Below, piece after piece: positions 26,601-35,451 of a stretch of DNA of 37,211 nucleotides. Both the position numbers and the translations under genes were made by a program. The DNA is from Devosia sp. GTDB lineage: Bacteria > Pseudomonadota > Alphaproteobacteria > Rhizobiales > Devosiaceae. Under the pieces are notes generated by a model, which saw only the letters and a program-made list of their open reading frames with translations, was not told the DNA's origin and searched no databases. Position 1 is the first letter of the stretch; every line of letters begins with the position of its first letter. The DNA lies in assembly GCF_028290645.1 (NCBI RefSeq), contig NZ_JAQGJL010000372.1, forward strand, positions 1 through 37,211. Direction: 5' to 3'.

Positions 26601-28154
26601 CTACGTGACCGGGCCAAGCGCGAAAAACTCGTCCAGTGCATGGATGGGCGCGTGGGAAATCAGTTCCGCCATGGTCTGTTCCGAGCCCAGATCGCTTTCG
26701 ATGATCTCGACTTCCGCCGAGAGCGGTCGATCGATTTCGTAGAACTCGGCGTGCTTGCGCACCTTCTCGTAGATCATGCCGGGAACACCGCTGGGGCGAT
26801 CGCCGTGAATGTCCATCGCCTGCGCCGCCAGCAGTCCTTCGAGCGCCGCGAGGCGCTTCAGGGCCCGCACCTGACGTTCGAAGCGCTCGACCACCAGCGG
26901 CAGGAACGAGACCTCGTCCTCGAGCCCCGCCGCCACCACCAACGATTGCGCGGACACCGGCACCGACATCGAGAGCGCTCGGGCGAACAGTTCGCCGGCG
27001 AGCTTGATGATCGGGCCGAAGCCGGTGGCGATGGCGCCGCGCGGCACGAGGTTGATCGGAAGGTCGCGGCGCGCGCCGTTAGACAGCAGCACGCAGCGGT
27101 TGAACGAGTTGCGCGCCGCGTGCGCCAGCCCCAGCTGGGCGGTCTGGAGATAGATGGTGACGTCGAGGGGGAGCGAGCCGCCCGAGGTCAGCACCTGGCC
27201 GCCAACGACCACCGGGTTGTCGTCGGTACGCCCGGTGGCGGCAAGAATGGTGCGGCCGCAGACCAGGAGGGTGTCGAATACCGAGCCGAAGACCTGCGCC
27301 ATCATCCTGAGGCTCAGCGGGTCCTGGATATGTGTGGCGTCGGGCCAGTCCCAGCCCATGGCGTTGTGGTAAAGCCAGGCGCCGATCTCGGCCTCGCGCT
27401 CGGTGCCCACATGCGCGACGGCCTTCCACGGGTCGCGCGAGGCGCCCAGCGCACCGGCGGTGGTGAGGCTGGTGGCGAGCAGCATACGGACGGTGGAGGC
27501 GGCCGAGCGCGTTGCCTCGGCGGCGGCGGCGAAACCGACCGCATTGACGCTGATCGAGGCAAGGCTATCGCGCGGCGCCATTCGCCAGGGCGCGAGGCCG
27601 GCATCGGCAAGCGCCGCCTCGGCCGACATGCGGCGGTTCTGGTACACGGCTTCGCCGACGCCGGTGAGCACGGCGCCGATCTGGCCCATCAGCCCAATAT
27701 CGGCGGTGCCGATAGAGCCGGTGCGCCGCACCACCGGCACCACGTCCTTGTCGAGCAGCGCCAGGTAGGCCTCGACGAGGCCGCGCGAGCAGCCAACCCG
27801 GCCGGTGAGGGCGGTGTTGACGCGGATCGCCATGGCGTTGCGGACCACCGAGTTGGGGAATGGGGCACCGGTGCCGAAATGGTGGGCCCGGACGAGGCCG
27901 ATGTTGAAGGTCTCCATCTGCTCGGGCGTCCACTCGACGTCCTTCATTGCGCCCACGCCCGTGGTTGCGCCGTAGACCGGCTCGCCGCGGGCGATCTTGT
28001 CGTCGAGCACCTTGCGGGCGACATCGACGCGGTCCATGGCGGCAGGGTCAGCCTCGAGCACGACGGCGCGCTGCCCGATGCGCGCCAGGTTCGCGAAGCT
28101 CAGAGGCTTGCCGTTGAGGGAGAGAGTCTCGGATTGGGGATGAAACTGCTGCAT
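26601..28154 (-). CDS. HAL/PAL-fold lyase lacking the MIO triad; ergothionase-like candidate
   Basis: HAL family: YGATTGVGAMKDV, NIGLVRAHHFGTG, but RRTGSIGTADIGLMGQIGAVLTG replaces the canonical GS(V/I)GASGDLAPLAH; codons checked at 27690-27740. Confidence 0.85.
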   Translation of the reverse strand: MQQFHPQSETLSLNGKPLSFANLARIGQRAVVLEADPAAMDRVDVARKVLDDKIARGEPVYGATTGVGAMKDVEWTPEQMETFNIGLVRAHHFGTGAPFPNSVVRNAMAIRVNTALTGRVGCSRGLVEAYLALLDKDVVPVVRRTGSIGTADIGLMGQIGAVLTGVGEAVYQNRRMSAEAALADAGLAPWRMAPRDSLASISVNAVGFAAAAEATRSAASTVRMLLATSLTTAGALGASRDPWKAVAHVGTEREAEIGAWLYHNAMGWDWPDATHIQDPLSLRMMAQVFGSVFDTLLVCGRTILAATGRTDDNPVVVGGQVLTSGGSLPLDVTIYLQTAQLGLAHAARNSFNRCVLLSNGARRDLPINLVPRGAIATGFGPIIKLAGELFARALSMSVPVSAQSLVVAAGLEDEVSFLPLVVERFERQVRALKRLAALEGLLAAQAMDIHGDRPSGVPGMIYEKVRKHAEFYEIDRPLSAEVEIIESDLGSEQTMAELISHAPIHALDEFFALGPVT

Positions 28155-28279
28155 AGGCAGGGATTAGCGGGTGCAAGGCAGGCGCGCAATGGGAGGGGCT
28201 GGCGCGTTGGGGGGGCGCCTGCCCGAGGCGCGGGAGCGGCGGGGTCTGTGGCCGGGATTTGGAAAGATTCGAGCGTGGG

Positions 28280-28323
28280 GCCACCCCCACCCTTGATCTC
28301 TCCCCACAAGGGGGAGGGAGTCG
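28280..28323. repeat. Type A palindrome arm (variant)
   Basis: gccacccccacccttgatctctccccacaagggggagggagtc. Confidence 0.75.
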
Positions 28324-28342
28324 ACTGAGGGGATCAGGGACA

Positions 28343-29143
28343 CTAAGCTTGGCGGTCGCTGCCCGGGAGTGGGTAGCGCTCGACTTCGCGCAGCAGTTCG
28401 ATGAAGCCGTCGACGGCGGTTTCGACGGTGATGCGGCCCTTGTCCGCGGTGGCCTTGCTGGCTTCGCCGGCGGCGCCGAGGGGGTGGATGTCGCTGGCGA
28501 TCCAGGCGTAGCTCAGCATGCCGGTGGGACGGAGGTACTTGTAGGCCTGCTCGTCGCGCTGGGCGACGGAGGGGAAGTCCTGGAGCTTGTCGGTGTTCAC
28601 CAGTTCAGGGCGGAAGTGCATCACCAGCGAGGTCTCGCTGTCGCCGCCGTGGATGCCGAAACGGTTCTCGATGTCGGAGTAGATGTCCTTGGGCCAGAAG
28701 TGGCTCCAGCCGGCCTTCACCGCCAGCATGTTCTCGCGCACCCGGAGCTCGCGGGCGACGATGTCGAGGATCGACACGTTCCCGCCGTGGCTGTTGACGA
28801 ACACCACCTTCTTGATGCCGGTGCGGGCGATCTCGAGGCCGACCTGCGTCCAGGCGTCGATCAGGTTGGTGGCGGTGTGGCTGACCGTGCCCTTCTGCCA
28901 GATGTGCTCGTTGGACTTGCCGATCGCCTGGACCGGCAGGATGCGGATATCGAGGTCGGCCGGGGCGCGCTGCACCAACAGATCGAGGTGGCCCTGGTTG
29001 ATGATGGTATCGGTGCCGACGGGCAGATGCGGGCCGTGCTGCTCGACTGCGGCGACCGGGAAGACGGCGATGGTCTTCATCGGATCGAGGCCGTGGAATT
29101 GGGTGGCGGAGAAGTCGTTCCACCAGATCTTGCGGTAGCTCAT
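28343..29143 (-). CDS. Creatininase family amidohydrolase
   Basis: MSYRKIWWNDFSATQFHGLDPMKTIAVFPVAAVEQHGPHLPVGTDTIINQGHLD...FVNSHGGNVSILD...DSETSLVMHFRPELV. Confidence 0.9.
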   Translation of the reverse strand: MSYRKIWWNDFSATQFHGLDPMKTIAVFPVAAVEQHGPHLPVGTDTIINQGHLDLLVQRAPADLDIRILPVQAIGKSNEHIWQKGTVSHTATNLIDAWTQVGLEIARTGIKKVVFVNSHGGNVSILDIVARELRVRENMLAVKAGWSHFWPKDIYSDIENRFGIHGGDSETSLVMHFRPELVNTDKLQDFPSVAQRDEQAYKYLRPTGMLSYAWIASDIHPLGAAGEASKATADKGRITVETAVDGFIELLREVERYPLPGSDRQA

Positions 29144-29166
29144 GGGAAGTCTTTCGAAGGGTTGGG

Positions 29167-29556
29167 TCAGCCGGGCGTCGCCGCCACGGCCTCGATCTCG
29201 ACGACGAATTCGGGGCGGGCGAAACCGGCGACGATCATCAGGGTCGAGGCGGGAAAGGGCTCGGAAAACAGGGCGTTGCGGACCTGCATGTAGGGCTGCA
29301 GGTGCTCGCGGCCGGTGACGTAGGCGTTGATGCGGACGATATCCTTCAATGCCATGCCGGCCTCGCCCAGGATGGCGAGGATGTTCTGGAAAGCGAGCTC
29401 GGCCTGCCCGGCGCAATCGGGTGGAATCAGGCCATCCTTGCCGATGCCGAGCTGGCCGGAAACGAAGACGAAGCGGGAGCGGGACGCCACCTCGACGCCC
29501 GGGCTGTAAGGCGCGAAGGGCGGGTGAATACTGTCTGGTAAAAGCGGCTTATGCAC
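29167..29556 (-). CDS. RidA / YjgF family protein
   Basis: FVFVSGQLGIGKDGLIPPDCAGQAELAFQNILAILGEAGMALKDIVRINAYVTGREHLQPYMQVRNALF..ASTLMIVAGFARPEFVVEIEAVA. Confidence 0.92.
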   Translation of the reverse strand: MHKPLLPDSIHPPFAPYSPGVEVASRSRFVFVSGQLGIGKDGLIPPDCAGQAELAFQNILAILGEAGMALKDIVRINAYVTGREHLQPYMQVRNALFSEPFPASTLMIVAGFARPEFVVEIEAVAATPG

Positions 29557-29700
29557 AGGACCCCCGATGTGTATGCTCAGCTAAGCGTCAAACGCTCACT
29601 AAGGAAAGCCCCATTCTGACCCTTATTGCCTATTATCGCGGCAGTTCGCCCGGTGGCGCGTTTTTGGGCTTTTCTTTTTCAATCGGGCGCGGAATGAATG

Positions 29701-29782
29701 GCCCGCGTGCTCTCGGGCACAGGAGTTTGCCGACCCGCCGGGCGGGGGACAAGCCCGGCGGATACCGTAACAGGGAGACTAA
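29701..29782 (+). promoter_or_regulatory. Structured 5' leader: two consecutive GC-rich hairpins before the NMT1-like SBP gene
   Basis: gcccgcgtgctctcgggc (29701-29718) and ccgccgggc-gggggacaa-gcccggcgg (29735-29761, 9 bp perfect stem), then SD agggag and ATG at 29783. Confidence 0.5.
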
Positions 29783-30790
29783 ATGATGATCGACTTCACC
29801 AAGCTCATCTCGGCCGGCGCGATAACGCTGGCACTGGGTATGGGCGGCGCGCTGGCGCAGGACAAGGTCAGCTTCGGCACCAACTGGCTCGCGCAGGCGG
29901 AGCACGGGGGCTACTACCAGGCCGTGGCCGATGGCACCTATGCCAAGTACAATCTCGACGTCACCATCCGCCAGGGCGGGCCGCAGGGCGCCAACCGGTC
30001 GCTGCTGATCGGCGGGCAGATCAACTTCTACATGGGCGGGCCGACCACCGCGATCGACGCGGTCAAGGAAGGCATCCCGACCCTCACCATCGCCTCGATC
30101 TTCCAGAAGGATCCGCAGGTGCTGCTGGCGCATCCGGATTCCGGCTTCGAGACCTTCGCGGATCTCGCCAAGGCTTCGAAATACATCCTCTCCAAGGACG
30201 GCTTCATCTCCTATTTCGGCTGGATGAAGACGGCCTATGAAGGCTTCACCGACGACAAGTTCGAGCCCTATACCTTCAACCCTGCACCGTTCATCGCCGA
30301 CAAGCAGGCGATCCAGCAGGGCTATGTTACGTCCGAGCCCTACGAGATCGAGAAACAGACCGGCTGGGCGCCCAAGGCGTTCCTGCTCGCCGACAACGGC
30401 TTTGCGCCGTACTCGTCGACGATCGAGGTAATGAAGCCGTGGTACGATGCCAACAAGGACGTGGCCAAGCGTTTCGTCGAGGCCTCGATCATCGGCTGGT
30501 ACAACTACCTCTATGGCGACAACACGGCCGCAAACGAGCTGATCAAGAAGGACAATCCGGACATGACGGACGGCCAGCTGGCGTTCGGCGTCGCCAAGAT
30601 GAAGGAATACGGCCTTGTCGTTTCCGGTGACGCCGAGACCAACGGCATCGGCTGCATGACCGACGCGCGTTGGAAGGACTTCTACGAGCAGATGGTGGGC
30701 GTGGGCCTGTTCAGCGACGGCATTGACTACACCAAGGCCTATACCACCGAGCTGGTTTGCCAGGGCGTTGGCAAAGAGCTGGTGAAATAG
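29783..30790 (+). CDS. NMT1/THI5-like ABC transporter substrate-binding protein
   Basis: Signal peptide then QDKVSFGTNWLAQAEHGGYYQAVADGTYAKYNLDVTIRQGGPQGANRSLLIGGQINFYMGG. Confidence 0.88.
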   Translation: MMIDFTKLISAGAITLALGMGGALAQDKVSFGTNWLAQAEHGGYYQAVADGTYAKYNLDVTIRQGGPQGANRSLLIGGQINFYMGGPTTAIDAVKEGIPTLTIASIFQKDPQVLLAHPDSGFETFADLAKASKYILSKDGFISYFGWMKTAYEGFTDDKFEPYTFNPAPFIADKQAIQQGYVTSEPYEIEKQTGWAPKAFLLADNGFAPYSSTIEVMKPWYDANKDVAKRFVEASIIGWYNYLYGDNTAANELIKKDNPDMTDGQLAFGVAKMKEYGLVVSGDAETNGIGCMTDARWKDFYEQMVGVGLFSDGIDYTKAYTTELVCQGVGKELVK

Positions 30791-30804
30791 GCTAAACACC
30801 CCAT

Positions 30805-30830
30805 CGGCGCGGGCAATACCGCCCGCGCCG
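30805..30830 (+). promoter_or_regulatory. Perfect 10-bp-stem hairpin between SBP and ATPase genes
   Basis: cggcgcgggc-aatacc-gcccgcgccg; no T-run follows. Confidence 0.7.
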
Positions 30831-30857
30831 TTCGTCCCTAACCTGGGCTTAACGCAC

Positions 30858-31685
30858 TTGACTGATCTTTCCCTCGCCGAGCCGAGGACCGCACCGCTTT
30901 CGTCACGCACAGTCGTTTCGATGCGCAACGTCTCGAAGGTTTTTTCCAATGGTACGCTGGCGCTCAAGGACATGTCGCTCGATGTGGAGCGGGGCGAGTT
31001 CCTGAGCCTGCTGGGCCCATCCGGGTGCGGCAAATCGACCGCGCTCAGGATCATCGCCGGCCTCGGCGCCCCGAGTTCCGGGCAGATCCGCTGGCCGTCA
31101 TCCAAGATCAATTCCAAGGGCCTGCCCGAGGGCGATGTCGGCTTCGTGTTCCAGGAACCGACGCTGATGCCGTGGCAGACGGTGTTCGGCAATGTCTACC
31201 TGCCGCTCAGGCTGCAGGGCGTGGGCAAATCCGCCGCCCGGCCGCGGGTGATGGAGACGCTTGCCGCCGTCGGCCTTGCCGATTTTGCCGAGGCCTATCC
31301 GCGCGAACTCTCGGGCGGTATGAAGATGCGCGTTTCGATCGCCCGGGCGCTGGTCACCAAGCCCAAGCTGCTGCTGATGGATGAGCCGTTCGCGGCGCTC
31401 GACGAGATTACTCGGCAAAAGCTCAACGACGACGTGCTGCGGCTGTGGAAGCAGTCGGGCGTCACGGTGATCTTCGTCACCCATTCGGTGTTCGAGAGCG
31501 CCTACCTCTCCAACCGCATCGTGGTGATGAAGGCGCGGCCGGGACAGGTATTCGCCGACATGCCGCTCAAGACGAGCGGCGAGCGTAACGCCGAATACCG
31601 AACTTCCGAGGAGTACCGTGCGATCACCCACGATGTGTCACACGCGCTGCACGAGGCCATCCACGCCGGCGGGGGGACGCACTGA
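30858..31685 (+). CDS. Nitrate/sulfonate/NMT1-type ABC transporter ATPase (TTG start in ORF track)
   Basis: LLGPSGCGKSTALRIIAGL...GFVFQEPTLMPWQTVFGNVYLPL...LSGGMKMRVSIARALVTKPKLLLMDEPFAALDE. Confidence 0.9.
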   Translation: MTDLSLAEPRTAPLSSRTVVSMRNVSKVFSNGTLALKDMSLDVERGEFLSLLGPSGCGKSTALRIIAGLGAPSSGQIRWPSSKINSKGLPEGDVGFVFQEPTLMPWQTVFGNVYLPLRLQGVGKSAARPRVMETLAAVGLADFAEAYPRELSGGMKMRVSIARALVTKPKLLLMDEPFAALDEITRQKLNDDVLRLWKQSGVTVIFVTHSVFESAYLSNRIVVMKARPGQVFADMPLKTSGERNAEYRTSEEYRAITHDVSHALHEAIHAGGGTH

Positions 31686-32557
31686 TGAGCGAGATCGTCC
31701 AGGCCGGACCGGGCAGTTCCGAGGAAGCCGGCACCGACAGCGCCGTCGCGATCCTGCGTCCGCGCACCTCGAATACCGAGAAGATCCTCCGCATCGTCGT
31801 GCCGGTCGCCATGCTGGTGCTGGCGGTGATCGCCTGGCACTTCATCGTGGTGCTGAACGGCATCCCGAAATACATCCTGCCGACGCCGGCGGACGTGGCC
31901 AATTCGCTGCTGAATGACTGGCCGACGCTACTCCCTGCCCTGCTGGTGACGCTGAAGATCACCTTTTCGGCGCTGATCCTGGCGCTGATCGGGGGCGTGG
32001 CGCTGGCCATCATCCTCGTCCAGAGCAAATGGATCGAACTGGCGCTGTTCCCGTTCGCGGTGATCCTGCAGGTGACGCCGATCATCGCGATCGCGCCGCT
32101 GCTGCTGATCTATTCACCCGACACGCAGACGGCGCTGCTGATCTGCTCGTTCCTCGTGGCGTTCTTCCCGATCCTCTCCAACATGGTGGCCGGGCTGAAG
32201 AGCGTCGATCATAACCTGTTGAATCTCTACGACCTTTATGGGGCGTCGCGGTGGCAGACGCTGATCTACCTGAAGATCCCGGCGGCGATGCCGTACTTCA
32301 TGGCCGGCCTCAGGATCGGCGGCGGACTGGCGCTGATCGCGGCGGTGGTGGCGGAGTTCGCGGCAGGTACCGCGGGCGAAGGTTCGGGATTGGCGTTCCG
32401 GCTGCTCGAGGCGCAGTACCGGCTCAACATTCCGCGGCTGTTCGCGGCGCTGATCCTCTTGACCGGGACGGGCATCGCGATCTTCGGACTCACCTCGTTC
32501 ATCGCCTGGCTGACGCTGCACCGCTGGCACGAAAGTGCACTGAAGCGGGAGAATTGA
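31685..32557 (+). CDS. SsuC/TauC-type ABC transporter permease
   Basis: KYILPTPADVANSLLNDWPTLLPALLVTLKITFSALILALIGGVALAIIL...LYGASRWQTLIYLKIPAAMPYFMAGLRIGGGLALIAAVVAEF. Confidence 0.9.
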   Translation: MSEIVQAGPGSSEEAGTDSAVAILRPRTSNTEKILRIVVPVAMLVLAVIAWHFIVVLNGIPKYILPTPADVANSLLNDWPTLLPALLVTLKITFSALILALIGGVALAIILVQSKWIELALFPFAVILQVTPIIAIAPLLLIYSPDTQTALLICSFLVAFFPILSNMVAGLKSVDHNLLNLYDLYGASRWQTLIYLKIPAAMPYFMAGLRIGGGLALIAAVVAEFAAGTAGEGSGLAFRLLEAQYRLNIPRLFAALILLTGTGIAIFGLTSFIAWLTLHRWHESALKREN

Positions 32558-32574
32558 GTTGGCGCTCACGGAGA

Positions 32575-32709
32575 CAGACGGCCCCCTCCCGGCCTCCCCC
32601 ATAAAGGAGGAGGTGCCGCATCGGGTTCGAGGCACGATCGCAGCCAGGAATCAGCTCCCCTTCACCTCCCCCTTTATGGGGGAGGCCGCCGGGAGGGGGC
32701 CGTCTGCCG
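32575..32709. repeat. Type C extragenic palindrome
   Basis: cagacggccccctcccggcctcccccataaaggaggaggtg ... cacctccccctttatgggggaggccgccgggagggggccgtctg. Confidence 0.9.
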
Positions 32710-32725
32710 ACGGTGGACACCCCTG

Positions 32726-34042
32726 ATGCACGGCACCCCAGCGCTCGCGACCGGCAACGTCACGCTCCGCAATGCCCGCATCCCCAGCGCCGCGCTCGGC
32801 AAGGCCGGGAGCGGGGCGGTCGAGACGGTCGATGTGGAGATCAGGGATGGCCGGGTGGCGGCGATTCGGCCGACCGGGTTGGCGCCCGTCACGGGGGCGA
32901 GCCACGATCTCGATTCCGGGCTGATCCTGCCGGCCTTCGTCGATGTCCACACGCATCTCGACAAGGGGCATATCTGGCCGCGGAAAGAGAACCCGGACGG
33001 GACCTGGCTCGGGGCGCTGGTGGCCGCGGGGGCCGACCGCGAGAACAACTGGTCCCGGGCCGACCTCGAACGCCGGATGGATTTCGCGCTACGCTGCGCC
33101 TATGCGCACGGCACTGCCGCCATCCGCACGCATCTCGACAGCGCCCCGCCGCAGCACGAGATCAGCTGGGCGCTGTTCGAGGAGATGCGGGAGCGGTGGG
33201 CCGATCGCATCGAGCTGCAGGCGGTGTCGATCGTCGGGCCGGATACGCTCTTGAACCCGGCGGAACTCGATACCGTGGCGCGGCAGGTGAAGGCCTCGGG
33301 CGGCGCTCTCGGCGGATCGGTGGCCGAATACGGGCGCTCCAAGGAAGCCATGCTGCGGGTCGTCGAAAAGGCCGGCGAGCTTGGCCTCGACCTCGATCTT
33401 CATACGGACGAGACGGGCGACCCCAGCGCGCACGCCCTGCTCCACCTCGCCGAGGCGGTGCTCGAGACCGGCTACACCGGCAAGGTGATGGCGGGCCATT
33501 GCTGCGTGCTCACGGTGCAGGACGAGCGGACGGTGCGGGGAACCATCGACAAGGCGGTGGAGGCGGGGATCGCGATCGTCTCGCTACCGATGTGCAACAT
33601 CTACCTGCAGGACCGGGACAACGGGAACGGCGCGGTGCGCACCCCGATCCGGCGCGGGGCCACCTTGCTCAATGAATTCAAGGCGGCGGGCGCGGTGGTC
33701 GCCGTTGCGTCGGACAATACCCGCGATCCGTTCTACGCCTATGGCGATCTCGACGGGGTCGAGGTGCTGCGCGAGGGCGCGCGGATCCTCCACTTCGACC
33801 ACCCGCAGGACCTGGCGTGGGACTGGGTGCGGGCCGTCGGCTCGGCGCCTGCGGCGCATGCCGGGTTTGCCTACAGGGCGGTGATCGAGGTCGGCGCGCC
33901 GGCTGACCTGGTACTGTTTTCTGCCCGCAGCTGGACCGAGCTCAATGCCCGGCCGCAATACGACCGGATCGTGCTGCGTGCCGGCAAGGCGATCGACACC
34001 ACCCTGCCCGACTATCGCGAACTCGACGACCTGATGGAGTAA
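32726..34042 (+). CDS. Cytosine deaminase-like amidohydrolase
   Basis: LILPAFVDVHTHLDKGHIWPR...TAAIRTHLDSAPPQ...DLDLHTDETGDPSAHALLHLAEAVLETGYTGKVMAGHCCVL...VASDNTRDPFYAYGD. Confidence 0.87.
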   Translation: MHGTPALATGNVTLRNARIPSAALGKAGSGAVETVDVEIRDGRVAAIRPTGLAPVTGASHDLDSGLILPAFVDVHTHLDKGHIWPRKENPDGTWLGALVAAGADRENNWSRADLERRMDFALRCAYAHGTAAIRTHLDSAPPQHEISWALFEEMRERWADRIELQAVSIVGPDTLLNPAELDTVARQVKASGGALGGSVAEYGRSKEAMLRVVEKAGELGLDLDLHTDETGDPSAHALLHLAEAVLETGYTGKVMAGHCCVLTVQDERTVRGTIDKAVEAGIAIVSLPMCNIYLQDRDNGNGAVRTPIRRGATLLNEFKAAGAVVAVASDNTRDPFYAYGDLDGVEVLREGARILHFDHPQDLAWDWVRAVGSAPAAHAGFAYRAVIEVGAPADLVLFSARSWTELNARPQYDRIVLRAGKAIDTTLPDYRELDDLME

Positions 34043-34044
34043 TC

Positions 34045-35451
34045 ATGGACATTGCCGCCTTCCGCACCGCTCTCGGCGACATTCCGGTCGAAGACAACCC
34101 ACGCATCGTGCAGCAGAAGAGCCGCGACCATTACTGGTACTCGCCGCGCCTGAAGCAGCAGCTGGAAGGGGTTACCGCCGAGATCGTGGTGTCGCCGCGC
34201 TCGGTGGACGAGGTGGTGACGGTGCTGCGCGAGGCGTTCCGGCATGAGGTGCCGATCACGCCGCGGGGCGCCGGGACGGGCAATTACGGGCAGGCGATGC
34301 CGCTCTCGGGCGGGGCGATGCTCAACCTGATGAACCTCAACAGGGTGATCAAGATCGAGCAGGACCGGGTGCGGGCCGAGGCCGGGGTCATCCTCGAGCA
34401 GTTGGACGAGCAGACCATCCATGCGGTCAACGGTGAACTCCGCTTCCATCCCTCGACCTATCGCATGGCTTCGCTCGGCGGCTTCATTGCCGGCGGCTCG
34501 GGCGGGGTGGGGTCGATCCGCTGGGGCGGATTGCGCAATTTCGGCAATATCCTGGGGCTGAAGGTGGTGACCTGCGAGGCCGAGCCGCGGGTGCTGGACC
34601 TCACCGGGCCGGATATTCTCAAGGTGGCGCATGCCTACGGCACCAACGGCATCATCGTCGAGGCGGAGATGCCGCTGACGGCGCATTACGACTGGGTCGA
34701 CATGATGGTCGGCTTCGACAGCATCCAGGAGGCCTGCGCCTTTGCCGAGCAGGTGGCGCTGCAGGATGGGCTGCTGTGCAAGGAGATTTCGCCGGTCGCG
34801 GCGCCCATCGCGCATGATTATTTCAACCGCCACCGGCCCTATATCCGCAGCCGCGAGCAATCGGTGGTGCTGCTGATGGTGGCGCCCGCGGCGGTGCCGG
34901 CGCTGGTGGATTTCGTGGGATTTCACGAGGGCGACTTGCTGATGCGCACCGATACGATGGCGCCGGAGGAGAAGGCGAAGCTGCCGCCGATCTATGAGCT
35001 GGCGTGGAACCACACGACGCTGCGCGGGCTGAAGATCGACCCCACGATCACGTATCTGCAGACGCAGTATCCCGACCTGGCGCATGTCAGGAAGATCATC
35101 GACATCTTCGGGGAAGAGCTGCCGATGCATATCGAGATGACCCGGTTCGACGGGCGGGTGGTGTTCTCGGGGCTGCCTATCGTGCGCTACACGTCGGAAG
35201 AGCGGCTCGAGGAGATCATCCGGATCCATGAGGAGAATGGGTGCCTGGTGTTCAATCCGCACCGCTATACGCTCGAAGAGGGCGGGATGAAGCGGACGGA
35301 TCGGGCGCAGCTGGCCTTCAAGAAGGAGGCCGATCCCAAGGGCATCCTCAATCCGGGCAAGATGATCGCCTGGGACGATCCGGATTTCGATTTCGAGTCG
35401 GGGCGGACCTGGCTGTTCACGGGGCTCTACACGCTCGGCGGCGCGGCCTGA
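34045..35451 (+). CDS. FAD-binding oxidase (GlcD / VAO-type)
   Basis: VVSPRSVDEVVTVLREAFRHEVPITPRGAGTGNYGQAMPLSGGAMLNLMNLNRVI...RMASLGGFIAGGSGGVGSIRWG...DPKGILNPGKMI. Confidence 0.9.
   Translation: MDIAAFRTALGDIPVEDNPRIVQQKSRDHYWYSPRLKQQLEGVTAEIVVSPRSVDEVVTVLREAFRHEVPITPRGAGTGNYGQAMPLSGGAMLNLMNLNRVIKIEQDRVRAEAGVILEQLDEQTIHAVNGELRFHPSTYRMASLGGFIAGGSGGVGSIRWGGLRNFGNILGLKVVTCEAEPRVLDLTGPDILKVAHAYGTNGIIVEAEMPLTAHYDWVDMMVGFDSIQEACAFAEQVALQDGLLCKEISPVAAPIAHDYFNRHRPYIRSREQSVVLLMVAPAAVPALVDFVGFHEGDLLMRTDTMAPEEKAKLPPIYELAWNHTTLRGLKIDPTITYLQTQYPDLAHVRKIIDIFGEELPMHIEMTRFDGRVVFSGLPIVRYTSEERLEEIIRIHEENGCLVFNPHRYTLEEGGMKRTDRAQLAFKKEADPKGILNPGKMIAWDDPDFDFESGRTWLFTGLYTLGGAA

Noticed and set aside
15877-28154. 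Canonical histidine utilisation (hut) operon
   Set aside because: No hutI/hutG/hutF/hutC; the HAL homologue lacks the ASG triad; hydantoin and carbamoyl hydrolases are present instead.
26598-28328. 576 aa plus-strand ORF antisense to the HAL-like lyase
   Set aside because: Mirror ORF of a conserved HAL-family gene; H/R/G/D-rich with no domain.
29701-29782. TPP riboswitch before the NMT1-like gene
   Set aside because: Lacks CTGAGA and the ACCC..GAACCTGATC core expected for a THI box; only generic hairpins are visible.
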